This document shows positions 10,555 to 21,545 of a stretch of DNA of 64,000 nucleotides, piece by piece. This DNA comes from Misgurnus anguillicaudatus (lineage: Eukaryota > Chordata > Actinopteri > Cypriniformes > Cobitidae). Numbering within the stretch: the stretch's first letter is position 1; each line of letters opens with the position of its first letter. A program made the translations under genes and the position numbers. Where the stretch lies: positions 17,265,501 through 17,329,500 of the forward strand of contig NC_073356.2 in the NCBI RefSeq assembly GCF_027580225.2. The letters run 5' to 3'. A model generated the notes under the pieces. That model was not told the DNA's origin, did no database searches, and was given only the letters and a program-made list of their open reading frames with translations.

Positions 10555-10640
10555 GGCTGTTTCTCAATCCAAAGGCTGCAGCCTCCGGAGGTCGCATATG
10601 CAGGCTGCATGTCATCGTTAACACAAACCTGTAGACATCT
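10555..10640. mobile_element. End fragment of a CTCAATCCAAAGGCTGC-type element
   Basis: GGCTGCAGCCTCCGGAGGTC followed by GCATATGCAGGCTGCAT closely matches the left part of the complete Harbinger-like element at 49048-49287. Only one end is visible. Confidence 0.6.
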
Positions 10641-10766
10641 CACTGGGCGAGATTGTTTATTATATTTTTCATAGTTTGTGACGTGCACACAACCGAAGGG
10701 CGCACTTCACCACCACGGTGATGCGGTGGTCATTACAACCGTCACAGCCCTAATCTCTCTTACATT

Positions 10767-10950
10767 TTAAATCTTTCCCCGCCATTGACGAGTTATCTCG
10801 TCAAATAAGAGAAAACATTTGCATGAAAAAACCCTGATGAGTTTTTATGTTAATCTGTAATCCAGCATATATATTTGTATGTTTATATATTTTTAGAAGA
10901 AAATTTTCTTGAAGGCATTTTTCAAAAAAAGGCTGGGGGGAATGAGTTAA
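10767..10950. mobile_element. TTAACTCTTTCCCCGCCA-type MITE, short copy
   Basis: Starts TTAAATCTTTCCCCGCCATT and ends GGGGGGAATGAGTTAA. It shares the internal block ATTTGTATGTTTATATATTT with the longer copy at 13971-14457. TTAA lies at both ends. Confidence 0.8.
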
Positions 10951-12966
10951 TGTCACATTTTTTATGATGTTGGTTTAGGCACTACTTTAGGGGTGGGGTT
11001 TATGAATACCTTTATTTGAATTATCATAAGTTTTGTACGATTCACTTGCAATACAATACGAATTGGCCACTTCAAGAAAAGCTTACGGATTCATGTGAGA
11101 TCAGGCTGGATTTTTGGACTGTTGCACACTGCCTTTGCAATAAACACAGAAAATTATAGAGTAAAGAAAACAAACAAATAAATAGGGAAATAAATAAACA
11201 ACCTTGTTTGATGTTTCATTTTATTATTATCAAGAAATAATCAGCACGTACAGAAGACATCATTCTGGTAAACTGCCCTTAGATTCATCATTTCTAAGAA
11301 AACTATCAAACTTGGTTGGAAGAATGACTCAATTACACAGAACAAACGGCTTAAGCATCCTTGTGGGAATACTTTCAGCTCTTCCCGAATTTTATCACAC
11401 ACCTAAAAAACATTGTGAAATCTTTACAGTATATTGATCTGATTTTTTAACAGCTGAACACTTTTATTATTAATGAGAGTATGTAAAGCTCAGATTCTAT
11501 CATACAGTATGGTCATCATTCAGGCTGGCGTATGTCATTAAACAGCTTGACTGCTACACCTGAGGTGCCATATGCTTTTTCGCCAGCATGGGACAAGAAG
11601 ATTTGCCTTAGAGGAAAACGTTTAACATAGAGCCTATCTAATGGACCTTCGTGGCAAACAGAAGCTGCGTTCCAGAACCTCGATGTTATGCCAGACTTAT
11701 CTAGCCCAATGCAGTAATTCCTGCAGAAAAGGAACAAGGATAATGTTAGGACCTATTTAATTCATTTATTCATGAGCGTAATTGAAATATTAACACCACC
11801 TGCAGAAGTCAAAGGCTTAGCACTGGGACCCGAATCTGAATATTTTATTTAGATGCTCCTCTCGTGGCACAGGTTAATCTATTCACCGTTGCGACACGCG
11901 CAGGACCCTTGTAGCTCCGTCTTTACAGTCCCACACAAGATGTCTAATAATTATTCTTATTAGCGAAATACTAAAAAAAATCCCTTTGAAAATTTACATT
12001 TTCTTTTTTAGACTAATTTGCAACGAGAACTGTTTTTCCTCACTAATAGCAAGAGAGAAAAAAACCCAGTTGAAGCTAAACGTCTTCTGAATATAGAGTA
12101 GGAGGGCTTTTGGTTGGGAGGGATTTTTTGGTGATGTATTATGAGCAAGCTTGTTGCGTGTGCCCACACATTTAGCTAATTTTACCCAAGTGTGTGAGGC
12201 TTTTGGTAAAAACAGACTCACCAGCCAAGCTTTTAATTCGTGCTTAAATGGCTGTCTTGGGCCTTTGGAGAACACGGATGTGTCGGTGGAGAATGAAGCT
12301 GTATCTGAAAGGGGTGGCCGGAGATGCACGAAGGGAGTTTACCAAGATACTCTCTTGCCGTGTGCTCCTGCCGTCACATGTCGTTGCCACAGTAGCAGCG
12401 AGGAAAACACCACCCACTGGGACGCAAGTCCTGCGCTGAGGCGTCGGGCTGGCACGCTTTCTCTCTCCCCGGGCTTTATCAAAGAGAAATTTCGAAACTC
12501 AGAGAGATGGAGCTGCCACGAACCATCAGAATCGCAGCCGTGCCACATTAGAAATAGGGGATTGCGTAAATGTCACAAAAATGGTTTTGTGAAGGGGAGG
12601 GATCTGAAATCCCTATTAGATGTTTTGTTTGTTTGTGTGGAATGGAGCGGAGGTTTGCGATGACTCTTATGACTCCTCAGGGCTGGTAGAGTCCATAGGG
12701 CATGTAGACGTGTTCCTACAGGAGACACAGTTCACACCCCTCCCTCATAAAAAATACCGTACATCCGTAAACATGTGTCACGCATTGTGTGTGCTCTTCT
12801 GTGGAATCAGATTTGTGCCAATAAAAATGAACGTAAACTAATTTAACTTAAGTTAGTACTTTTCCCGGATGAACGTAATTCTGGACAATTGGACAATTGT
12901 TTTTCAGCCAATCCCAAAAGCAGCAATTTGCCATGTGACTTATTACATCATAGGAAAAAATGGCTA
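10951..12966. other. Intronic sequence, apparently unique
   Basis: No repeat ends recognised. A 170-codon ORF at 12151-12663 has no recognisable domain and no splice-signal framing. The block 11500-12720 has higher GC and could include conserved non-coding sequence; this is only a suggestion. Confidence 0.4.
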
Positions 12967-13136
12967 CACAAAAGTTGTCACTGGGGTGGTAGCTTTTTAA
13001 AAAGGTCCTAATTTTGGTACAGATATGTACCTTTGAGCTACCAATATGCACCTTTTAGGTGCAAAACTGTACTTTCTGAAAAGATATTGCCCCAATGACA
13101 ACTTTTGTACCTTCTTGTACCTTTTTTCTGAAAGTG
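12967..13136. mobile_element. CACTTTCAGAAAAAAGGTAC-type MITE, one end missing
   Basis: Reversed, the right end reads CACTTTCAGAAAAAAGGTAC and the next block, GTTGTCATTGGGGC, is repeated in inverted form near the left side (ACAAAAGTTGTCACTGGGG). CACT ends resemble the CACTA-like MITEs elsewhere in the window. Confidence 0.7.
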
Positions 13137-13660
13137 TAGGTGTGTTTAACTTAAAAAATCAACATACAATATACAAATGTAACTAATTTACAACTATTAT
13201 ATAATACAATTTGTGAAATAACAGTTTGAAGAGAAAGATAATTGCACAAAAATAGTCATGTTTAATGGCACAGAGATGTGAAGGTCTATTGCTTCCTTTA
13301 ATACTCAAGTTTGTTACCACCACAGTGATGCAAAACGCATGTTAAGTATTATAGGCATGAAAGTGCACTTGCAATGCATTAGCTGAGCACTCGCATCTGT
13401 ATTTGCGCCCTTGCATAGAGTATGTCTGGCCTTAATGCCATAAATTTATAGCGTAGTGAGTGTCAAGGGCCCGTGGCACATACAGTATAGGATGGGATCT
13501 TCAGTGCTGCTGAGAGCATCTCTGGTAAAGGTTAGAGAGAATTACAGACACCACAGGAGCCTGCAAAGACCTGGCAATTAGTCAGCATGCCCTTTTCACA
13601 TCAGCAATAAAAGGAGAATTTACACCCGGTACAGCACATTTGTATTGTTGTATGAGACTT

Positions 13661-13790
13661 TAGGCAGGGATTCTCTTATTGCCATACCAAGGTCACGCGT
13701 TCAGTTCCTAGGGAATCCATTTGATTGAAATCTACACCTTAAATGCACTGTAAGTTGCTTTGGATCAAAGTGTAAAAATGCAACAAATGT
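13661..13790 (+). mobile_element. tRNA-derived SINE remnant
   Basis: A degenerate box-B-like segment (CGCGTTCAGTTCCTAGGG) is followed by AATGCACTGTAAGTTGCTTT and GGATCAAAG, close to the familiar fish SINE tail CTGTAAGTCGCTTTGGATAA. Box A is not clear. It meets another copy head to tail in opposite orientation at about 13790. Confidence 0.65.
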
Positions 13791-13885
13791 ATGCATTTAG
13801 CAAATTATTTTATCTACAGCGACTTACAGTGCATTCAAGTATGCGTGTTCCTGGGGATCAAACCCATAACCTTTGCATGTCTAGG
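13788..13885 (-). mobile_element. SINE remnant, opposite orientation
   Basis: Read on the minus strand it gives GGTTATGGGTTTGATCCCCA (box-B-like), then TTGAATGCACTGTAAGTCGC and TTTGCTAAATGCAT, the same family as the preceding plus-strand copy. The tails abut. Confidence 0.7.
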
Positions 13886-13970
13886 ATGGTAATGAATTTG
13901 AAAAACCCCTTTGTAAAGTCAGAACTTATCCAATACCAAATATGCTGCTTTGGTCTCAACAGCATATACC

Positions 13971-14457
13971 TTAACTCTTTCCCCGCCATTAACGAGTTAT
14001 CTCGTAAATTAAGAGAAAACATTTGCATAAAAAAGTGTCTCTGAAGAAATTCCATGTTAGTCTGCAAAAAACGCTACTATCCACTAAATTATCCACTTAC
14101 CCAATTTATGAAAAAACTGAAGCCAAAATGTTATTTACTCATTTTAAACTCTATATATGTTTTGATAATCATTCTGAATCTGATCTCTAACAAAATTTCT
14201 TTACAAAAATGCAATTATTTGCTAAAAAATTTGTTATTTTAAAAATATAGATAAGATGAAATTGTTTTTCCTGTTTTGTTTGTTTGTTTATTGTTTGCTT
14301 GAAAGCAGAGGGTCTGTTTTTTCATTTGATATATTTGTATGTTTATATATTTTTAGAAGAAAATTTTCATGGAAGGCATTTTGCGAAGCTTTTGTGAAAA
14401 TCACAAAAATTGCGGGTGGGCAACTTTTCCAAATATGGCTGGCGGCGAATGAGTTAA
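13971..14457. mobile_element. TTAACTCTTTCCCCGCCA-type MITE, long copy
   Basis: Begins TTAACTCTTTCCCCGCCATT and ends GGCTGGCGGCGAATGAGTTAA-like, so the ends form an inverted repeat. It includes the GAGTTATCTCGT and GAAAACATTTGCAT blocks shared with 10767-10950. TTAA at both ends may be the duplicated target. Confidence 0.85.
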
Positions 14458-14525
14458 AGAGATTATTTCATGGATGAGGGATGAAACTGATCTTTGTTTA
14501 TAATAATGCATGTACACTTTTGCTG

Positions 14526-14643
14526 TGTCCGAAACCGCTCCCTCGTTCACTCATTCACTATTCCCTATATAGTAGAGTAAATGATGATGATTGAGTCCAC
14601 TATGGGAAAAAGTGAACGAAAATGAGCGAGCGGTTTAGGACAC
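14526..14643. mobile_element. TGTGTCCGAAACCGCTC-ended MITE
   Basis: The left end TGTGTCCGAAACCGCTCCCT and right end GAGCGAGCGGTTTAGGACAC are inverted copies. Subterminal CACTATTCCCTATATAGT is partly repeated as CACTATGGG. Short, non-coding, common in teleosts. Confidence 0.8.
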
Positions 14644-14820
14644 TGACGTAAACACCATGCATCACAGAAACTGTCCCAAAGATTCATCATAAACCCTTAC
14701 ACCTGTGTGGCTTATAGATTGTTGTGTGAAACGGTAAAGTTTACTTTCTTACTGTTTGCCATGTTGGCATGTTTTTAAAATAAAATAAAATATAAATATG
14801 TCTTTTAATAGCATATATAC

Positions 14821-15043
14821 GGAGCCCCTAAGGGGACATGGAGCAAAAATTAAATAAAGTTTAGTTTCGCGTGCTCACGTGAAACTATCACATGCTCACG
14901 TGAAACTATCGCGTGCTCACATGAAACTTTCGCATGCACACGTAAAACTTTCGCTTTTACGTGCAATAGTTTCATGTGCGCATGCAAAATGTGAGCACGC
15001 AAAACTAAACTTTTTTTACTCCAATGTCACCTTAGGGGGTCGG
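14821..15043. mobile_element. Second TIR-bounded GTGCTCACGTGAAAC array element
   Basis: Ends GGAGCCCCTAAGGGGACATG and, reversed, CCCCTAAGGTGACATTGG match the element at 7055-7619. The interior is a short array of 21 bp modules like CGCGTGCTCACGTGAAACTAT, then a segment in the opposite orientation (ATAGTTTCATGTGCGCATGC). It is shorter and the module sequence differs (GCTCACG against GCGCACG). Confidence 0.85.
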
Positions 15044-15069
15044 AACATATATGTCATTATATTTACAAA

Positions 15070-15610
15070 TGATTACCATACTTTCCGGACTATAAGCCGC
15101 ACCAGAGTATAAGCCGCATCATTCAAAAATGCGTCATTAATACGAAATAACATATATAAGTCACAGTGGACGATATGTCGCATTTCTTTCACAAATTCCA
15201 ATCCGAAGAACAGATATTTAATCTGGAAAGGCAAGTTATTCAACTAAACAAAAGCAGACAGAACACCAGGCTGAATAGATGATTGTACGTTAAAAGTAAT
15301 ATAATCAGTTATTTAAACGATAAACCAAAGCATACAGAACTTACCTGGAAGGTTGAATAGTTTAAATTAACCGAACAAGCCAACTAGAGTGAAGTTCGCC
15401 TACTCGTCATTTCACATTACTGAATCCATTGAATTACATAAATACAGAAGCAGCATATGGCGGACTCTCGCGGCTGTAGATGGTAATGTTGTCCCTTGCT
15501 TCATAAATACCGTAAACCAAATAGTGTGTTTGTTACATTTGAACGTCTTGTGTTATCTTAAAGGTCTTCATTTGTTAAAAATGAGCAATAAAATATTTCA
15601 AATCAATATT
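15070..15610. mobile_element. CTTTCCGGACTATAAGCCGC-type DNA transposon fragment
   Basis: Begins with ACTTTCCGGACTATAAGCCG and a second AGTATAAGCCGCATC, a terminal pattern widespread in vertebrate DNA-transposon repeats. The right end was not identified with confidence. No transposase sequence is visible. Confidence 0.55.
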
Positions 15611-17584
15611 TAATGTTCCTTATCTTACTTATTAGGTAAATAGCCGGGATGATTTACAGGCAACTGGTTGTTATCGCGAAATAAGCCCCTTCAGTGTGAT
15701 ACCCCCCGCTTCCCTCCAGGATAACCAAATAACTTATAGTCCATGTTAGCTATTTGATCTCCATCCAAACCAGAACATCAAATACTGACCTTGAATAAGC
15801 ACCTCATTTACATACTTCTAAATCTTTATGGTCACAATCCATCCCAGCTGGAAAATAGCCGTGATCCATTGAGCCTGTGCATATGGTGATTTGCTTCCAG
15901 ATACCGTAGCTGCTATCGTGATAGCCATCACCAGAATTCAGAAAGCCAATTGCCCATTTCCACACAATGTAAAAAATATGACATATCTGCCGTGATGTAA
16001 TTCACTCTCATGTGGTTATGGCTGTTTCTTCTGTTGAGCTAAATATCTTGCTCCTGGGTCCTTACCCAAGGGCGAGTGATTAATGACGCAGAAGAATGGG
16101 GCATGGGAGATGGGTGATGGGGGAATAGTACATGCACGCTTGATGTCTTGATCGGAGATCTCCATTCATTTGGAGCAGCATTCACTTACGATACTGTACT
16201 GTATGTTTATTTTTAGTTCAGTTTGAGATCCAATGCTTCCATGTTCTTTATAGTAGACCTAGAGCAACCTTCTCCTGCCTGAAGCGGTTTCTTTCTCAGG
16301 AAAGCCCTCTTTTCGGAACAACCCTGTTCGATAACAAAAAGCTTTCATACTGTATGCGATATGTTTGCATCAAAGTTTGATTTCACTTTCATTTCAATCT
16401 TTGACATGACCTTACTCATGCAATATTAAAGATATCAAGGTTATATTTTCACACAACGGTCTTTACATTATGTAGGATGATTTTATGTACAAAAAAATGA
16501 CACGCTTGGTTCACGCTTGAGATAGCTAATGCGATCTTACACGCTAGTGTTCAGCAACCAACAGTAGTTGATTGAATAGTTGTTGTTGTTTAATTGTGAA
16601 TCATAAAACCTATAAAACTATCTTATGATATATACAGTAAGTACTGTAAGTACTATACTGTAAATGTCACTATTTGATGCTTTAATCACTGTGCTGTCAA
16701 ATTTGACTTTCACTCATATCATAACAGTCATCAGGGGACTTAGCTTGAAATGGTGTTCCCCATTCCACGATCCCTGACCCCGGAACAGTGAAAAGTAGGA
16801 CACGGAGACCCACCTGATCATATGTCAGTGGGTCTTTCTGTGCTGGGCATAGCACTTTCACATGAGTGCCTAATGAGACGGGGAGCTCGGTTGACACTCG
16901 TGTGGAGAAGAGAGGGCTGTGCGTCCAGAGTCGCTTTTAGATCCGAGGCTTTGCTTCAGGACGTTAAGATTTCATAGTAAGCTGTTAATGCTTCATTCTG
17001 CATGTCCTCCTCATTCATTTATTTATGACATCTAACCAACACAAGCACTGGGGAGCACCGAAAACTGGTGACTTCTTCAGCTAAAAACTTTTCTTTTAGG
17101 ATTTTGCACACAAAGCGGTGGCTGTGCTGAGCCAGGAGTATTTGACCAATGTGAGCTGATGCTAATATAAAGTTAGTACATTTAGCAAGATATCTTCAGG
17201 GATTATTGAAACTCCTTCAAGGTTTGTTTTGTTTCTGAATTCTCTCTTTCTCTCTCTATCTCTCTCTCTCAGTGCAGTGATGCTGCAGTTACATGTAGAG
17301 ATTTGTTCTCATTATTCAGAGAGACTTTTGAGAATGGGTGTGACGCTCACACAGATGTCCATTAGAGGATCAGCAGGCCTGCTGTAGAGCTAATAGGCTG
17401 CATGGCTCCAAGACAGAGTGCACTTTTAGTGTTCATGCACGAAGTCAAACCACTAATGTTTGTTGGTGATAAACACTCTTGGCTCATTAGAAATAGATTT
17501 TCACATTCTGAAGGAATTTTTGTCGATACTGTACTGTCGTATGGAGTTTGTTGTTGCCAGGGTGTTGCTATGGGGTTGCTTAGG
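15611..17584. other. Intronic sequence, mostly unique
   Basis: The first ~100 bases repeat the ATAAGCCCC..CAGTGTGAT motif of the 2.4 kb region (15680-15702). A TC-rich microsatellite is at about 17243-17272. Nothing else was recognised. Confidence 0.45.
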
Positions 17585-17589
17585 TATAC

Positions 17590-17830
17590 TTAAGGAGCTT
17601 GAACATCAAAGCATTTAAACGCTGCTGAAAATGGCAGGCAGACGTCGACTGTAGGCGCTTTGCCTGCTTTTTTCAGATGTGCGCTTTGGTTGCTACTTCT
17701 GCTTTGTTTATTAATCGTTGAATGATGCTCTGGTTGGTTGTTGCGATATTTGTCCCGCCCCTTCTCCACTGTGATTGGGAGGCTGAGTGAGAAGTGACAT
17801 TGACGAGCTGAGTGTTTCACCCAAAGTTGA
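17590..17830 (-). mobile_element. Repeat fragment shared with 45057-45290
   Basis: On the minus strand, AGCTCGTCAATGTCA, CCAATCACAGTG, GGGACAAATATCGCAACAAC and AACAAAGCAGAAGTA occur in the same order as in 45160-45275 on the plus strand. The two copies show an interspersed repeat; ends were not defined. Confidence 0.75.
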
Positions 17831-17939
17831 AGAATTTTAAACTCTTGGCACTCAGCGCGAAAAAAAAAAGTCATTCGCATCATGCTAAACATAACCAACG
17901 AGTTTCGATATTTTTCCTATTTAAGACTTGACTCTTCTG

Positions 17940-18206
17940 TACACAAAAAATGGTGCTATATAGCACCAAAAGTAATCTTTGCTCGTAATCATAGAATAAC
18001 CGTTTTTAGTGCCATATAGCACCTGTGAAGCACCTGTGTAGAACCACACAGTACCATGTAGAACCATATTTGGTGCTATAGTGGTGCTATATGGCCCCCA
18101 TATGGTTCTACACAGGTGCTTCACCAGTGCTATATGGCACTAAAAACGGTTCTTCTATGATTACGAGTAAAGAACCACTTTTGGTGCTATATAGCACTGT
18201 TTGTTA
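17940..18206. mobile_element. GGTGCTATATAGCACC palindromic MITE, copy 1
   Basis: Two inverted arms containing TGGTGCTATATAGCACCAAA and GTGCCATATAGCACC. Compared with the 57.5 kb sister copy, it interrupts the segment CTTCTGT-TACATCGTGTACTAAG, which confirms a later insertion. Its terminal CACTCTAAAAAC is degraded. Confidence 0.8.
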
Positions 18207-18271
18207 CATCGTGTACTAAGGCCGACGGAAAATTAAAAGTTGCGATTTTCTAGGCAGATATGACTAGTAAC

Positions 18272-19094
18272 TAGTGTTGTAGTTCTCGAGACTCAAGGTC
18301 TTGGTCTTGTCTTGGATTCGACCACATTTTTACTCGGTCTCGTCTTGGTCTCAGACAAAGAGGACTCAGAATTTTATTTCAAGACCGGTCAAGACCACAA
18401 CTGATGCACTCTAAAAACAAACGGTGCTATATAGCACCAAAAGTGGTTCTTTGCTCGTAATCATAGAAGAACCGTTTTTAGTGCCATATAGCACCGGTGA
18501 AGCACCAGTGAAGCACCTGTGTAGAACCATATAGTGCTATGTAGAACCATATGTGGTGCTATATGGCCCCTATATGGTTCTACACAGGTGCTATACAGGT
18601 GCTTCACCGGTGCTATATGGCACTTAAAATGGTTCTTCTATGATTACGAGCAAATAACCACTTTTGGTGCTATATAACACCGTTTGTTTTTAGAGTGTGG
18701 CACATCACAAATTTATTTTTTATCATTAATTTTATGCAGTTTATTCCGGTTTGGCATATGATGTTGGCATTGCTTAAGCATTGTTTAAGTTTTTCCCAAT
18801 GACAATTTTCTAATTTTATTACTAAAAACACCTGCATTGTGTTAAGTGGATGCCAAGCCATGGAAAAACTGTTCAGAATAAATGGTTTCAGCTCTTTAGT
18901 GTTTGTTCACTTTTATTGTCTACATTTTATCATAAGTATTTTAATGCAGTGACTTGCATTGGTCTTGGTCTTGACTTGGTCTCGGCCTGTCTTGGTCTTG
19001 ACTTGGTCTCGACCCTTTAAAGTCTTGGTCTTGTCTCGGTCTCGGCCTTGGTCATGACTTGGTCTCGGTTTAGGTAGTCTTGACTACAACACTA
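18272..19094. mobile_element. hAT-like element with TAGTGTTGTAGT ends
   Basis: Ends TAGTGTTGTAGTTCTCGAG and GTCTTGACTACAACACTA are inverted. The flanks CTAGTAAC and CTAGGAAC match in 7 of 8 bases as the target duplication, and the sister foldback (58.2 kb side) shows the uninterrupted form GACTAGGAACTATA. The subterminal regions are filled with TCTTGGTCTTGACTTGGTCTC repeats. Confidence 0.85.
18407..18697. mobile_element. GGTGCTATATAGCACC palindromic MITE, copy 2 (complete)
   Basis: Ends CACTCTAAAAACAAACGGTG and CACCGTTTGTTTTTAGAGTG form a perfect inverted repeat, and the dinucleotide TG is present on both flanks. The whole element is one large foldback. It lies inside the 18272-19094 hAT. 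Confidence 0.88.
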
Positions 19095-19573
19095 CTAGGA
19101 ACTATACTCTCATTCTGGTGTAATAATCAAGGACTTTGCTGCTGTAACATTGGGGCAGCAGGCGTAGTGATATTACGCAGTGCCCGAAAATAGTCTGCTT
19201 GGTTACTTTCAATAACAGGGGACTATTTTTGGCTGCTGCGTAATATCATTGCGCCTCCTGCAGCCATGTTACCGCAGCAAAGTCCTTGATTATTAAGCTA
19301 GAATGAGAGTATATTCTTTTAATTTGCCATCGGTCTTAGTACACAGTGTAACCACAGAAGAGTCAAGTCTTAAATAGGAAAAATATCGAAACACTTTGGT
19401 TACTTTTAGCGCGATGCTAATGGTCTGTTCAGATTCAACGGATTGTGCTAAGCTATGCTAGAATGGTACCGCCGGACCCAGGGATCGGCTGAAGAGGATA
19501 ATGGTAAAAATCAAATGTTTAACTCTAGGAGAGCTGGAAAATGAGCATATTTAAATAAAAGTGTGTCCCTTTT

Positions 19574-20119
19574 GACTACAACAAGCACCACCAGTTAGGC
19601 AAGAGTAAAATTCTAAGTAAAACTGCTTTATTATGATTCTGGTTCTCAATCGGAGGTCAAATTTAGGACAAGCCATAAGACACATAAAGCAGAATCCATC
19701 ACCTTATATATGACATGAAGCAGTCAGAGTTGACAGTTTGACCTGAAGATGGGTTCCTCTGCTATCAGCTGACTAATTTCTTAAAAAAGCAGGGAGTCCT
19801 TGAGATGATTGGTTTAGGTTTTTTTGCCCTCTGCTCGACCTCTGCATGCAGGAACTCCAACTAAATGGAGCCCAGTGTTGGAGGTTGTGCATTTGATACT
19901 TTTTGTATCTGCACTTTTGCCTGCAACCATTTCTATTATGACATACACAAATGCAAGCAGTTGTGGTTGCCATGTTTGTGAAAAGCCTTACATTGATACA
20001 AAGGACACTGTTTAAAGTAGGAGATAGAAAACATGATGTTTAAGCTGATGGGTACAGGAAGAGTAAAAAATAATATAGGCTTTAAAAACTTCACGTAAGT
20101 GCAAATACTGACATTTAAG
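19574..20119. other. Intronic sequence, nothing recognised
   Basis: No terminal repeats or coding signal seen. Confidence 0.45.
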
Positions 20120-20127
20120 AATGTAGT

Positions 20128-21216
20128 CAGGGTTTAAAATAAATTTTTTCACTCACCAGCCAATTTGGCTACTAAATGTTTAAGTTACCGGCCATTCAGA
20201 ATTTCTACTAGCCAAAAAAAGAGAGAGAAAATAACCAGATTAACTGTTTAACATTTTTATTTATAAACATTTGTTTGTATTTTATTATTATAAAATCTGA
20301 ATGTTTTATTATTGAAACAAATGTCTTTCAGGTAAGCAAATCAACACAGTACATTGAAAATTAAATAAAGCATCAAATAAATTCTATTTAGTAAATATTT
20401 AAACGCTAAATAGATTTTCTATTTAATCTTACTAGCACTGTTCTTTAAACAGAAAAAAATAAGTCAGAGAGATGTCCTTTCTGCGTGATGCTTATAAATA
20501 TCAGTGGTGACTTGCAGGCATGTCACCTGAAAATAAGTAATTAAGTGCCCCAGGGTTTCCCGCAGAAAATTTGTTAGTTAAGGTGGTAGGGTTGTGCGGG
20601 TGGGCGAGGCCAGGGGCATGGCAATCAAAGTGGCGGGGCGTACGCGTCATGACGAAAATATTTGTATTTAAAACACTCAAAAAACAAAATTTTAAAGAAA
20701 CTATGACAGAAAATGAACACATACTAGATGATTAATGAATTAAATGTTTTATCAACTGGCTAGTTATGCTCCAGACAGTGATGGACCATGTCTTTCTCTC
20801 ATTTCGGCCGCTCGCGGTGTGAAGTGCATCCACGCTATTCTCTGAGATGAACTTGACAGCCTTTTTGCAGTGAAATATTTTTTGGACGACCTAGTTAAGG
20901 TGGTAGGGTTTTCCAGCTTAGGTGGGCCGCCCGAACTGAAAAGTGCAGCGGGAAACCCGGGAATAGTGAGCCAGTGTCCTTACAATTCCCTAGCCCCTGT
21001 AAACTTTATACTGATCTAGGGAGCTTAGCAACTGATTGAGACAAGCGGATAGACAAGCCCATTTTGTATTAAAACCTCTGCTTTCTTGGTCTTCTTGGTT
21101 GTTTGGGTTAGTAACCCCAGCAAATATAGCCACATTATTATGTTCACTTCTCGACTCTTGAGTCTAGCACGCCATTGGATTTTACTCGCATTTGGCGGGT
21201 GTTCATTTCAACCCTG
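20128..21216. mobile_element. hAT-like element (CAGGGTTTAAAATAA ends)
   Basis: Ends CAGGGTTTAAAATAAATT and ATTTCAACCCTG are inverted and flanked by a perfect 8 bp duplication AATGTAGT (20120-20127 and 21217-21224). A second hAT-like element is nested at 20551-20960. No transposase ORF remains. Confidence 0.9.
20551..20960. mobile_element. hAT-like element nested in 20128-21216
   Basis: Left end CAGGGTTTCCCGCAGAAAAT and right end AGCGGGAAACCCGG are inverted, and TTAAGGTGGTAGGGTT is repeated near both sides (direct). No clear 8 bp duplication was found, so one edge may be altered. Confidence 0.7.
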
Positions 21217-21261
21217 AATGTAGTAGATTGTTGCATTTTAAGGAAATGTGATTTGTACTTA

Positions 21262-21545
21262 AAGGGCACCTATTTTATTGCTAAAAAACAACTATTTTCC
21301 ACATACCGTACATTTTTGTAGCTCCAGATTTCACTCTCTTCCTAAAACGCACTGATTTTGTACCAAACTCATCGATCTAAAAGGTCTATGTCCCTGAGTG
21401 GCCAGCTAATCTGTAGGTTGTGTTTGGCCTGAATACTTCTGACGTCAGCAGGAAACGTGACGCTCCTTACCATGTTTAAAAGATTCGCTCACAATTCAAT
21501 GCTAACAGGAGTTACTTTCAGGCTGAGTCCGAAGTGGGAGGAATT
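21262..21545 (+). mobile_element. AAAGGGCACCTATTTTATTG-type repeat, one end
   Basis: Starts TTAAAGGGCACCTATTTTAT and continues through TACATTTTTGTAGCTCCAGATTTC to GGGAGGAATTATGATAATGT. A reverse-orientation relative lies at about 37600-38040, matching in order over the whole segment. Confidence 0.8.

Larger units (their letters stand above)
17898..19573. mobile_element. Large foldback transposon with nested insertions (left end lost)
   Basis: The left arm (TATTTTTCCTATTTAAGACTTGACTCTTCTG) and right arm are inverted copies, with a central inverted repeat at 19100-19320. The right terminus AGCTGGAAAATGAGCATATT... ends near TGTGTCCCTTTT. The family is the same as the more complete 57341-58555 copy; compared with it, the outer ~200 bp of the left arm is missing. 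Later elements sit inside at about 17940-18206, 18272-19094 and (within the latter) 18407-18697. Confidence 0.85.

Noticed and set aside
12151..12663. 170-codon plus-strand ORF, one of the longest in the window
   Set aside because: No recognisable domain, overlapped by ORFs on the other strand and another frame, no splice framing or homology to GABA-B2. Likely chance in a stretch with higher GC.
13690..13730. Possible tRNA gene (box-B-like sequence)
   Set aside because: No cloverleaf or acceptor stem can be formed and it is followed by a SINE tail, so it is a SINE head.
20551..20960. Search for an 8 bp duplication around the nested hAT
   Set aside because: AAGTGCCC and GAATAGTG do not match; no duplication is claimed.
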